Assembly: GCA_021234155.1 (NCBI GenBank)
Contig: JAJEKV010000134.1
Location: 1,671,328 to 1,735,327, forward strand
Direction: 5' to 3'
Length of the DNA: 64,000 nt
Source: Isoetes taiwanensis
Lineage: Eukaryota > Streptophyta > Lycopodiopsida > Isoetales > Isoetaceae
How positions within the stretch are numbered: position 1 is the stretch's first letter; each line of letters begins with the position of its first letter. The translations under genes were made by a program, and so were the position numbers. The notes under the pieces were generated by a model. The model did no database searches, was not told the DNA's origin, and saw only the letters and a program-made list of their open reading frames with translations. Positions 8,700 to 19,792 of this stretch are shown in pieces.

Positions 8700-10355
8700 T
8701 GTGACGTTCCAGGACAGTATACGGTCCCAGGACGTATACTGTACTGCCTCGTCACGCGTACACGCCACTCCGACCGACGTGTACGCCAACCTGTAGCTAG
8801 GCTAGTAGCCCTAGGGGGCAACGTGCAAGGAGTGTGCATTTATTAATGTGCACATTAAACAATGTGCACATTCACATAGGTGCATATTTTCCCATATGGC
8901 CACTTCATGCCAAGTGGGCCACACCCATAGGTGCAATTAATGTGCACATTTTCCAACGTACACATTAATGTGGGCACACATTCCCATGTGGGCACATTTT
9001 GCCACCTAGCCATTAAAGGCAAGTGGGCCCATTCCCAATTATCCCACATGCCTAAAGGGGATAATTGGAAACCCTAGCCAACCCCTTGTCTATTAAAGGA
9101 GAGAAACTCTAACTTGCCCAATTTTCGTTTCTAGGGTTTTAGAACTCGCTTTGGCTGCCTCAACAAACTAAAATCGCATCCCGCACTACCGAGAGATTTG
9201 CAAAAGATTAGTTTCCTTTGATTCGAAGCAAAGCCAGGATGGTCGAGCTCAGTCGAGGAGCCACTCAAGGATCAGTATTTGGTTAATTAGATAGTCTAAA
9301 CCCTATTTCAAAAAAAATCAGTAGGTTTAGCCTATTAAATTGCCCATAGCAGCCTTCTAGATCTCTAGATACCAGCCTCTAACTAAAGAACCTAACTCTA
9401 TGATGTAGATTAGATATAGTTCTTTAGTTCTTCTGTGATGTATGTGGATGATGTTTCTCTATGAACTCCTTTGTATTGGGAAGGGGGTAGAGACCTAAAG
9501 CTTGGTAGTAGATGCTCCTAGAGTAGCCACTCTAGCACACTATAGATTCGCCCTGGTGTACAAGAACCACACCTGGTTGTGGGTGAAGGGGCCGACCGGC
9601 TAAGAAGGAGGTTCATGTCCCCGACTTTGAACGATCCCTCCGTGTGTAAGGCCTACCAGGGATCATTGTGACTAGGTCTAATGGCTCACCACCGAAAGCG
9701 GGGTGAGGCATGGACTCGACACCCGTGAAGTGGTGTACACTTTCCAAAGGGTTCACTAATACCGGCAAAGGGGCCCTAGTCACCTTGAGTCAAAGATGTA
9801 GATCTCTCGAGGGAGTGATCCCTTCCCGCCCCATCGAACCGGGAGGATGAAACCCGTGAATAGCCCCTTTTGGCTATGCATCCCGGGCTGGCTACAGGGC
9901 CAGTCCCGACACTTTTCAGCCTACTCGCAAAGTGTGCATGTGGAGGGGAGGATGGAGGGACCACCCTATGCCATGTTCTTATGCCAGCCAAATCCATTGC
10001 CATGAATTTCGCCCGCAATGACCTCGGAGACCCAAGCCGCCGGGCCATTCCCTTGAGTCTGAGCCTTGGGTAGACTCCCCATATGTATTGTGCTCACCTC
10101 GTTCATGCAGATGTGATGGACCACCCTTCGAGGTGGATATGTGCTTATGTTCTATATTGACATGTATGTTTACGCTTCCGCAGCTAGGTAGACCCTGAGG
10201 GAGACGGGGTAAAATGACCCCTTCACTCTTCCCACTGGAACCCGTCACGGTTGCAGTGTCATGTGGAGGGCCCTGTATCGGCATGGAGCTGGTATGGGGG
10301 ATGAACTCCTGTTTGTATAGGGTGAGTGCACCGTATACGAGTAGGGGACGTCACA
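8700..10355 (+). repeat. 3' LTR of the chromovirus (copy A), 1656 bp
   Basis: It starts TGTGACGT directly after the purine tract and ends ACGTCACA, an 8-bp perfect inverted terminus with the usual TG...CA ends. AATGTGCACATT, a perfect 12-bp palindrome, occurs three times in the first 260 bases (8845-8856, 8861-8872, 8939-8950), where U3 control elements would lie. A weak TATA-like CTATTAAAGG is near 9,090. Open frames here are short and not convincing. The next bases (AATAG) would be one side of a 5-bp target duplication; the partner side is not in the window. Confidence 0.8.
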
Positions 10356-11044
10356 AATAGTCACTTCCATGATCCTCTTTTTTTTTGTTTTCTATACAAG
10401 TAGATATGGTTGCCATCAACTGCAGCAAATACATTAGGAAGACCAAAGGGCTCCCCTTTAAATTCTCGCTATAATGTCAAGTAATCTCTACCCTGGTGGA
10501 ATGGCTATAAACCTTTTATACAACATGGTTTTGGAAGCCAAAGCAAGGGTGATTGAACTGTGGACTGACTAGCATAAAACCTTCTTCCAACATATAGAGA
10601 AGATTCTCCATGAGCTAAAAAATAAATCACCATAGCTACAACCTTTCTTGGCTTAATGGGAGCCCTCACTTTATTACCTGATTTTACAAAATAAGAGTCC
10701 AGAAGACCTACCAGTTTCTCGAATGAAGATCTTGACATTCTACAGTATTGTCTCTACATATCATCTTCACATGAAGGCAAGCAATTCCATGTATGGTTGT
10801 CAATGCTATCCCATTGTGTGATTTGTCTCGGGACAATCCAGAATCTTCTTGATGGCCTCCTTAATCCGGCAATCCCAACATTAGCATGGTAAATTGGCAA
10901 CAAATCAAGATTCGACTAATTTCTATGAATTTGTCCAAGCTTGTCATTTGAAGCTAACAAACTTAAGCAAAGCTGTTGTAATGCCATGCCGAGCATGATA
11001 GTGTGCAACAACATGGCAATCATCCCCAAAACCTTCGGATCCAT
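10356..11044 (-). pseudogene. PIF/Harbinger transposase remnant, cut by the chromovirus LTR (copy A)
   Basis: Reading leftward from an ATG at 11044 (MDPKVLGMIAMLLHT), the frame continues with LLPIYHANVG, RRPSRRFWIVPRQITQWDS, then RMSRSSFEKLVGLL and VVAMVIYFLAHGESSLYVG-RF, and after a shift GLPNVFAAVDGNHIYL. These match the N-terminal and first-Asp portions of Harbinger (HARBI1-like, DDE_4) transposases. It is interrupted by in-frame TAG codons and at least one frameshift. It ends exactly at the LTR boundary (10355/10356), so the chromovirus inserted into the transposase gene. The last two catalytic residues are not present here. Confidence 0.75.
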
Positions 11045-11186
11045 AGCAGAAATTTTAGCAAGCCGAATTGAAGCAGAAAGCTAGTTCACGCCAACACACA
11101 TTGAAATCTGGCGGTCTGGAAGATTTTAGCGCTATCTGATTCTGGCTTTCCCCCATAATGACCGCTGTTAAAGCGAGAGCGACAAT

Positions 11187-11208
11187 CTCCTCTTGAGCTC
11201 AAGAGGAG
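11187..11208. repeat. 22-bp perfect palindrome
   Basis: CTCCTCTTGAGCTCAAGAGGAG equals its own reverse complement and lies 5' of the Harbinger remnant. It is conserved unchanged in copy B at 36582-36603. Confidence 0.8.
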
Positions 11209-11679
11209 CTATAGGTATAAGTTTTATTTAGCGAAAACTTAGAAACCAGGAAGAATTAGTTTAGAAACCAAATTAAGGGAAATATAAGCTTTGAATCATA
11301 GAAAAAAGGGTTCAAGCAAACATATTACAAATATACAAAATAAACAGAGCCTACAATGTTTCAAAGCTTCACTTTAAGGCTAGCTGGACCACCGAAACAT
11401 AAAAAAATAGAAAATAATTCCCCTGCTTCAGATTTGGGCCATGGATTCTTACAATCTTTACTCTTAAGGAACCTTTTTCCATAGCATAATTTTGGATCTT
11501 GCAGGGTTTTGGATCTTCAGGGAAAGGGGTTTTTGATCCACTGCTATTGTTGTTGCCCGATTAATCCGATGTTGTTGTCAAAAGGTAGTGCAAGATCAAA
11601 ATGATGCTTGTATTTCTTTTTTCCCTTTTTAACTCCGCTCGAGCCCGCCCATGCCTCATGCTAACTGGAGGGGGTTAAG

Positions 11680-11705
11680 GCTTGAGAGATAATTATCTCT
11701 CAAGC
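11680..11705. repeat. 26-bp perfect palindrome
   Basis: The sequence centred on GAGATAATTATCTC is a perfect inverted repeat without a spacer, with outer bases GCTTGA and TCAAGC. Copy B holds it intact at 37071-37096. It lies between the Harbinger remnant and the minus-strand pseudogene, and could be the fused ends of a lost element. Confidence 0.8.
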
Positions 11706-11777
11706 ATCTCTCCTTAAATATGTATAAACTTTATCTCTCGGTGGATAGCGCTAGAGATAAAAAGAATGGCAATCTTA

Positions 11778-12980
11778 TCATGATTGTTGGGAATAAAAAG
11801 AAGATGTCACTTCATAATATATGCGCTGCAACCTGCAATTGGAGATCTTTCTGGTTAGGAGCATATTCCTGTGAGGGGTATCTCTGCACAGAATCTGGTA
11901 AGTCCTGTTATCAAGCTTGAGAATGGAGAGGATGGGGATATGAATCACCATGTTGAGCCATTGCTTGACACTATCAATATTAGGACAGGCTAAGGGAAAG
12001 TGGATAAGAATACTATTGTTAGCATATCTATTTTCAGCAGTCCTGTCAACAATGTTAAACAAATCAAGCGTGTGGCCATTTTTGTTTATATTATATTCGT
12101 TTTCTTTGGCAGGGACTCCACCATCATGCATAGAAGAATTCAGAAGAACATTTTTGAAAGACAAGGTACCATTTAATTTGTCATATTTGCCTATGGTTGG
12201 AACTCTGGAACTCAGCTGCAAGTTGGAGACTTTGGTCATGTTCTTGTCCATGTTTTGGCTAGCCACCTTGATGCAGTTGTTGGGACAGGGGCATTTTGTG
12301 ACATCACGATAGTTGAAATAGCCATTTGAGTCACTGATGATGCAAATCTTGGTGGGCTCCAGTCAAGAATGGTTTCGATCCACCGCGGATGCCCTTTGAG
12401 TTCTTCAGCAGCAAGGGATGAGAGCTTGCAACTTTTGAATTTAGCCTTATACTCGACAATCTTATGATCATCTGCATTCTCCCATAACCGAATGAGCCTA
12501 AAGGAGGCTTTGGATTTCCATTCCATAAATTTCAATTCTTGCGCCATGTCTTTGGTTTTCTCGCAATGTACAGCCATGTCGGGCCATGGCCTTCTTTAAG
12601 CTGCAAAGCATCTTTAGAGGACCCGCCTTGACTCGTGATCATTTGGTACGTATGACATCAAGCTCTTGAAGTTTGTGAATCATATTCCGCATAAGGTCCT
12701 TATCACCGCATTCCCATCAGCATATTGCCTTTCAAGCCTTCTGGATTTGTTCCCTCGCAGATAGGATCCGCCCCTATTTGCTTATACCCATGCAAGCAAT
12801 GGATGCAATTTGTTGGTCCCGTATGATATCGGCTGGTCACAAAGGAGATCCCACATTATCTCGCCATGGGGTCATTCCTTTGCTCCGCATCAAGAATTAT
12901 CTTCCAATCTTGATATTCTTCAGTGATAGAATCGTTCATCCAGAACCTCCTCACACCGATTCTCCTCTTTGCCTCATCCA
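11778..12980 (-). pseudogene. Unknown-family pseudogene (copy A, more damaged)
   Basis: This is the same minus-strand coding remnant as at 37169-38474, where it is better preserved. Here the C-terminal 162 codons (from MASQNMDKNMTKVSNLQLSS) are open and the N-terminal part is split by extra indels near 12,360-12,400 and 12,600-12,980. Confidence 0.45.
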
Positions 12981-13068
12981 TCGAAAGTTAGGCTACAGCC
13001 TCGAGGGCACGTGTCACCAACGAGTCGGCTTAGTCATCCTTCCCCATCCACTTCCTCCTTCCGTATGA

Positions 13069-14231
13069 CATAATAAATTACAATATATCTTGATCACCTT
13101 GGTGCATATTCATTGGCTTTAGAAGAATTTGCACAAAAGTACAATTTTTGTACATGTGAACAGTTAAAAGGGTTCTTTTCACATCATGCTGCATTTGATG
13201 ATTTTAAAGAGCTCTAGTGATAGTTTTTTAGAAGTGTTTGGTGGCACATAAGTGATGAAGATGAAGTAAATTCAGCCCAATGTTTGTGCTGCCCGAAGGC
13301 CCAATGTAATACATTATGTAGTTAATTATAAGACATATTATTTACTTTATAGCAGATTCACTACCTGATTTACTTATGTCTGATAATGTACACGCGCTCT
13401 TATCTACTTTGCAGCATCAGATACTGTGATATTAAAAATGTATATAGAAACATCATTCCATAAACTAATGATGATTTCTAGAGGCCATCGTAAAACATAG
13501 AATTCATATAACTATATATAATACAAAGTAGCAATGGTTTTGCAAATCAATATATGCATAAAACATATCTTTTAAACTATTGATGATTTCAGAAACTATT
13601 GTACGATTGTATAATTTTGTAATTAAACATGATATGAACTAGCAATGATTTTGCTAAATCGATATACACTTAAAAACAATTTTACAAACTAATGATGATT
13701 TATAGAAACTAGTGTAAAATTTTGAATAGTACAAAGAATGTAGAATTTATATAATTAAATATGATATATGAAGTATCAATGATTTTGCTAAATAAATATA
13801 CGTCTAAAAGCAATCTTACAAACTAATGATAATCTGTAGAAACTAGTGTGAACTTTCGAATTAGTACAAAAAATATGATATGAACCAACTATTGCTTTTG
13901 TATAACCAGGAAGGACATATGGTTATTTCTACATTGTTGATTGTTGTATAAAAAAACTCACATATATACTGGTTTTCGTGGTAATTTTTTATACAAGCTC
14001 ATCTTTGGGGACCTTGTGACCAGAACAATTATGTATAGATTGAACATGTTGGCCAGGGATTTGAACCCCTTATACCACAGCCTACCAACCCTTAAAGAGA
14101 AGGACTAATCCCATGCAATATATTACAAACAATCCATGTAATTTTGAACAATGCAATATGAACAATCAATCATCTCTAAAAATAAGAGATTGAATGCAAA
14201 AGATGGAAGGACGATATCTCAAAAATTGTCT
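13069..14231. other. AT-rich non-coding stretch with degenerate tandem repeat
   Basis: Four degenerate units beginning AAACTAATGATGATTT or close variants start at 13462, 13574, 13686 and 13820 (spacings 112, 112 and 134). Units share the pieces TAGAAACTAGTGT and CAATGATTTTGCTAAAT. The array repeats in copy B from 38875. A minus-strand B-box-like element (GGTTCAAATCC) lies at 14053-14063 inside a short tRNA-like fold (GTTGG with CCAAC, T-arm GGG/CCC), possibly a SINE relic. No gene seen. Confidence 0.55.
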
Positions 14232-14283
14232 TCATAGACTGAATCCATTAATCTTCATTCGGTTTCTTCCTTTTTGAGCTCCT

Positions 14284-14601
14284 CTAAAGAGAAGAACTGG
14301 AAGGCGGCCTTCCAACTCTGACAAGAGGAAGAGCTTGAGGAGGAGCTTGAGGAAGATCTTCAGGAGGAGGAAGCAACATATATTCGTTGTTTTTCTTGCC
14401 ATCGAGAGGCACCGGAGATAGAGAAAAGGCGCAGGGGATGCCATCTCGAGCAAGAATGTCACAGTGATCGATTTTTTCCTTTTCGTGATGCCATATATTA
14501 CTTTTCGTGCCATATGGCATTTTCGTGCCGCCATATGGCACCAGACAACAATATTCGTATTTGAGAATCTTAAGAGTATAAAAAATGCATTGCAAAACCA
14601 A
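14284..14601 (-). other. Open reading frame of doubtful coding status
   Basis: A 105-codon minus-strand frame is identical in copy B (39688-40005). Its end is proline-rich (PPPEDLPQAPPQALPLV), caused by GAGGAAGAGCTTGAGGAG-type microrepeats; its start covers TTTCGTGCCATATGGCA repeats. Overlapping frames on the same strand are also open. No family is recognised, so it may be only repeat-driven openness. Confidence 0.2.
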
Positions 14602-14639
14602 TGTTTAAAACAATATTTAGACATATTCAAATTTGATTT

Positions 14640-17600
14640 AAATTTATTTTATTTTTACTGAGTGATACTACTATATTATAATATTTTCAGCTCTTTCTTT
14701 TTTATTAATGACACAATATTTTGTTATTTATTTCAACAATAACAAATTATAAACGAACTGGTTAGTAAAACATAAATTTCATCATCTAACTAACTTAAGC
14801 CTAAAAGCTCGTATAAAATAATTTTAGAAGATAACATTCTAGATATTTGTATCTTTCTTTTATGATTTATAGAGATTAAAGAGATTACAATCTAGCAAAT
14901 AAAAGCTTATATATAATAGACAAAGCTGATACATCAAAAGATTGGAATTTTATAATTTTATAACAATATTAAAATAATAATGTATTGAAAATTTAAATTT
15001 GATAATTACTATGATATATATTAGTTTAGATTATACATAAATTTAGTATTTATAATTAAATAATTTATCCAACATCGTTCACGATACTCTCAATTATAAT
15101 TTATAAAATTAATATGTTGTTTATGATGATATGTATTAAGAGTTTGTAAATTGTCAAATCCTCATAATAGTATTAAGTCAATTGCTAAAAATATCTGCTT
15201 TCATTTACAAATTATCATTTTGCCGAATTTTAAACTAGAAATTGATACACTAAAACTTAAGAAAGGAACAACCCGCTATTATACAGATTCATTAGTGTAT
15301 CACATGATTTTGTGTGTAAAATGCTGCTCTTCTCCTATATGCTCTGGACTTTCCCACATGTCCTTTGTACAAGGGGTACCTTTGATATAAGTCGGCCCTA
15401 GCAAGAAACTTGTTTTTGACATTCTAGCTTAGATGAAATCTTAATTCAAACAATTGACTCATTGAGGTGCAATATTGGATGTGGAAGTGCAATTGGCAAT
15501 ATAAGGTCTCAGATGTATAGAGATAGGATATTGAGCAATAAGTTTAAATATTTTCATATTGTAGTTGTGATAGTTAGTTGAATTAATGTCTACGCATCAT
15601 TATCGGGTTAGGTGAATATGGTGGAGAAATTAATAGTAGAATTATGTGCCAAAGAAAGACTAATGGTTGGGAAAAAGTGTATTGATGTATATTGTGAGAG
15701 GGTGAGCGTTGGCTTGTTGTGGGTTGTTAGAGTTAAAAAATATTGTACATAAGTGGGTAAGGGAACATGTGTAAAGATAATCTAGCTCAGAAGTAGAGTC
15801 TAAATTTAAAGGCAATGTAGTTGAATTGAGCACTAACAAGTCCTCCTAGAAGAAAATTTAATTTTAAGACTGGGAAAAATAGTATACAGATGTGTTGTTC
15901 GCATCATTAAATATCTTATTGGCATCAATACACACTATGTGGAGCTAGTGAGACCATGCTAGTTTCTTTTTACAAAACATTCAGTCTTAGGTCCTCAAAA
16001 CTTAGCTTCGTAATCTATCACAATATGTTGACTATTTTTTGGTCATAATTTAGCATTGATCTCCTTTGAGCTGCTTGCATTTCTCAATTTGAAGAGGTTT
16101 GTGCTTGCAGATGTGATTGCATTAAAGCTAATATTATTCAAAGTTAACGATGTGGATGCCAATTTACTTAGATATTATTCTAGCATCAAAGAGATATTGA
16201 TCTCTCAAAATCGAGCCTCAAGGATTGAAAATTGGCGATGTTACTTATCTATTTGTTGTCAAAAAATATAAGCCACGCTTGGTCAATCTCACAAGATACT
16301 AGCTTTGGCATTATAGTATCCTCTCAGACTTCATGGAACATCAAGCTCAACGACTATCTTTGTCTGCCTTTGATACCTTGCTAGTCCTTTGACCTATTTT
16401 GAGGTCATTGTTTCATCAGTGACAAAAACCTATCTCCAAAAAACTTTTATAATTTCTTCAACGCTTAGCGGATGATCCAATTTTCTTTCACATTACATGC
16501 CTTTTGATTTGGCACACTTCCACGATCTTTCTTATAACTTTGGATTTGACACACTTCCACCATCTTTTATAATAGTTTTGAACAATTAGCTAAGTTTTTA
16601 TCTCATTCTCATCGACTCTCTTGCATCAACTAATCAACATCGAGGCATATAATTTTCATTCTCAATTTTATCTACATTTGGGTCTAGCTTGTATGTTGTT
16701 CGATCATTCTACATAAGTCTCAGCTACTGTTGGTTATCCATTTCAAAGTGCCTAACAAAAGGCAATTCTAGATCATATAAGGAATGTCGATCTTGGCCTT
16801 TGCCTTGGTATCCACATGTCACAATAGCAATTATTATGCCTTGACCATTTGACCCTTCAGATTCCATCTCAAAAATTTTCTTGAACGCCTTATTTAGAAT
16901 GGTTGCCACCGAAAGAATGAAGATTCCATGTGGCAACCATAAAAACTTTCACCCATCAATCATTTGCAAAGATAGCATGGCATCCCACATACTAAAAATG
17001 AAGTGGGGAAATTGAGCGCCCGCACTTACATGCCGATCGAACCCGCCTTTGAATACATCCAACGATAAACAACGTAACAAAGCAAAATCAAAGAAGCACC
17101 AAATCCATTCTTCATCCCGACATAGCTTCTCGGTTACTCAAAAAACCAGAACAACCATAACCCAAGTGTGTTCTTGATAGCTCCTCCCGCAAGAAAAAAT
17201 TGCAAATCGCTTTTAGTCTTTGGCAAATCTTTTGAGTCTTCACTGATTTTTAATATCTTTGTGCAAAACTCGATACATCAAAGCCGTCCATCCATGAATC
17301 TACTTCAACCTAGATAACAACTTGGACCTTCATTAAAAGGAAGCCACAGACCCAAAGAAAGATGCAGCAAAGCAACTAAAAGCTTTGATTGAATCATTGA
17401 CCTTAGCAAGTAAACATGACCTCTACTTGCAAGTCGTGATGTACACCGCATATATGAAGTTACAAAAAAAAATGGAGGTCCATTCCTCGCAAAAACAACA
17501 AACAAATTGAGACTAGAGAATACTAAAGCCCAAAGAAAGTGCTCTCTTATTAGATCAGGTTGTAAAATCAAATCTAGACATTCAATGACCCACTTTCACC

Positions 17601-18655
17601 AATTCATTGACTGTCAATTTTTCAAGTGCAGTAGCCAAATAAATTGACTGACTCTTATGGATGGTTGCACTGCCAGTTATCAGATAATTTAATCATCCTG
17701 ATAGTTTCATGCCATTTGAGTAACTTTTATGAAGGGTAGCAGTTCTAGATATCAGATAATTTGTTTATCCTGATAGTTGCATGCCATTTGAGCATAGGCA
17801 GCACCATTTACATGCCATTCGTGCACAACCAGCACCTCAAAGACACAAAGTAAAACAATTGTGCAGACAAATGGCATATTACGTCCTCCATTCTCCATCT
17901 TATTGCCATAGAGTTTAAAATCTAAGAACAAAAATTACCTGTTTGGATGCAATAAAGGATATACATTTATGTGATATAATATAAATACACATCTAGAACA
18001 TAATTACATAGATTCCATGCAGTATGCTAGCAATATTGGGATTGCCATAAGTTTTGTCTGTGGCTACCCTAATTGTGTTCCAGTTGGAAATGGTCATGTG
18101 GTATGCATGGACAATGTTCATGTGCTTTCGTGATATATGGGCCTACTTATACTACACAAATATTAATATAAGCAGAAATAAGATGATAAAGTGCTAGAAA
18201 AAGTAGTTACCATGTGAAACGCTGTCGAGTTCAACTAAGTTTTCTTTTTAACCATTATAACACACGACTAGTAGAACGCAGTTGCTAGGAATATCCATCA
18301 TGCAAATGTTCATGTTAAGCTTCAACAATTTAAGGCAAGCATCTCGTAACATTTTTGAGCATTCAACAAATATGCGTTCCCTGTGAACCTACCTCCTACA
18401 AAGGAGCGTAGCGATTTTAGTGTTCCCCACCAACAATCAGATTGTTTTTTGCTTTGGCAATTTATTGTAGTGCACCAAAAGTTTACCAAGTTGCTCCCAA
18501 GCATTCATGCATCAATCGATTTATTCAACAATTACAGTTACGGCATACAGTTTGGACTTTGTTTGTAAACGCATTCAAAATTCATTCATGAGTGCAAAGA
18601 TAAATATATCCAACAACAGTAATAGCATAGGACAAATTAAAAAATAGATCATACT
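14640..18655. other. AT-rich decayed DNA without recognised genes
   Basis: Long runs of A/T with stops in all frames occupy 14.6-16.0 kb. A weak minus-strand coding trace near 16,740-16,960 corresponds to the clearer one at 42182-42364. At 17,671-17,800 a two-copy tandem repeat (period 72) carries ATCAGATAATTT, ATCCTGATAGTT and CATGCCATTTGAG. The rest shows nothing I can assign. Confidence 0.5.
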
Positions 18656-18659
18656 TGTT

Positions 18660-19792
18660 TTGAAAATATGCTTCTTTTGTGCCATTGTTGCCAGCTCCAG
18701 ACTTTGCATGTAGAAGCTCCTATGTTCTTTCATGACTGGAAAAATCCAATGTCTGCAAATGCCAAATGATAGTAATATCCTCTCATAGATGCAGTACGCA
18801 GATGATACTTTCTTGTTTCTGAAAATCGATGATAAAATGTGCATGAGTTCTTCCTTGCAATAGAGCTATTTGAAAAAGCATCATGTGTTTGTCAGACTCC
18901 TGGACACTTTGGATACTAGTATTGCAGGTATTTTTGTCTTGGGAAAACATATGGCCACAAAATTGCTAGAGCTTCCATTAGCCTTTGATATGAATTTGCA
19001 TGACCTATGGGCTTCAGTTACGAACAGAATTAAAAGGAAATTTCCTACATCTCTGTCCTTGGCAAGGAGGATGGAGTTGTCAATAGCGTGATTGCTAGCA
19101 CACATATTTATTTCTCCTCTGCTACAGTGGCTGACAAGGCAACTTATGCTGAAATGGAGGTAGCTATGAGAAAATTCATTTGGCAAGGGGACTACAAGGT
19201 AGGCTGGCATAACCTCACTGCGCTAAAGACCTTGGAGGATTGGGTTGCAAAAACTTGTTCAAATAGACACAACTCTTGCTGCTAAACTAGTTTGGCGTGC
19301 TCTTTTTGCTGAACAGGGATCTCCAACACTTTCATTCATAAGGTACTGGCTCAAGAAAACCAAACCAGTTGGCAGTGACTCTTCAACACCAGCTTCCAGA
19401 TTCAGCATTTTATCAATTTACATCAGCCTCTCATACATCTCCAATTATGAAGAGGATTTTAGATGCTTGGAACGAGGTCTCCCATTGCATTGCAATCAAT
19501 ACTATAAGTAAAAATCCCATTTTTTCTGGCTTTATAACTTGCGCCATGATGAAGCAGATTGCTTAGCTCTTAAACACCCAAGGAAATATAAAGAATAGAG
19601 CCAAGTAGATATTCATATCATCTCTGACCTCAGAGTTGGTGCAAGCTGGATAACCTGGCAACAATTGGTGTCAAGAATTAGTGACCCTATACCAATAGAA
19701 AAATATATGCTACAATCAAGCTGCCAATAGATGACTGGAGGGATTCTGCAGCTCCTATCTCTTGGAGCTGTGATTAAAAAAAGCAGTACAGT
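18660..19792 (+). mobile_element. L1-type LINE fragment 1, left part (copy A)
   Basis: Coding traces of a plant non-LTR retrotransposon are visible: MQYADDTFLFLKIDD carries the catalytic YADD, preceded by GKIQCLQMPN and a stop. C-terminal RT-associated blocks follow: LLDTLDTSIAGIF, SLSLARRMELSIA, MRKFIWQGDYKVGWHNL, KLVQIDTTLAAKLVWRALF and LYNLRHDEADCLALKHPRK. Endonuclease and most of RT are missing, so the element is 5'-truncated. It is interrupted at 19792 by LINE 2 and resumes after 22733. Confidence 0.75.
19784..19792 (+). other. Target-site duplication (left) of LINE 2
   Basis: CAGTACAGT precedes LINE 2 here. The same nine bases follow its poly(A) tail in copy B (48190-48198). In copy A the right-hand side is altered, and in copy B the left-hand side is altered. 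Confidence 0.7.

Larger units (their letters stand above)
3030..10355 (+). mobile_element. Ty3/gypsy chromovirus lacking a visible 5' LTR (copy A)
   Basis: Domains run in Ty3/gypsy order: gag, aspartic protease, reverse transcriptase, RNase H, integrase, chromodomain, purine-rich tract, 3' LTR. The chromodomain after integrase places it among the chromoviruses. Many frameshifts and short indels break the polyprotein, so it cannot act autonomously as written. No sequence like the 8700-10355 LTR occurs between 1 and 3030, so the 5' LTR and primer binding site are missing. The 2840-3030 gap is AT-rich and holds only a 14-bp AT palindrome. From ~3,909 onward the element is repeated at 29,345-35,754. 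Confidence 0.85.

Noticed and set aside
8855-9049. Minus-strand frame across the LTR (same in copy B)
   Set aside because: It is produced by the TGTGCACATT-type repeats and low stop density; no protein family and no start context.
14041-14100. tRNA gene on the minus strand
   Set aside because: Only a B-box-like element and a 5-bp stem are present; the D-arm and anticodon arm cannot be formed, so at most a SINE relic.
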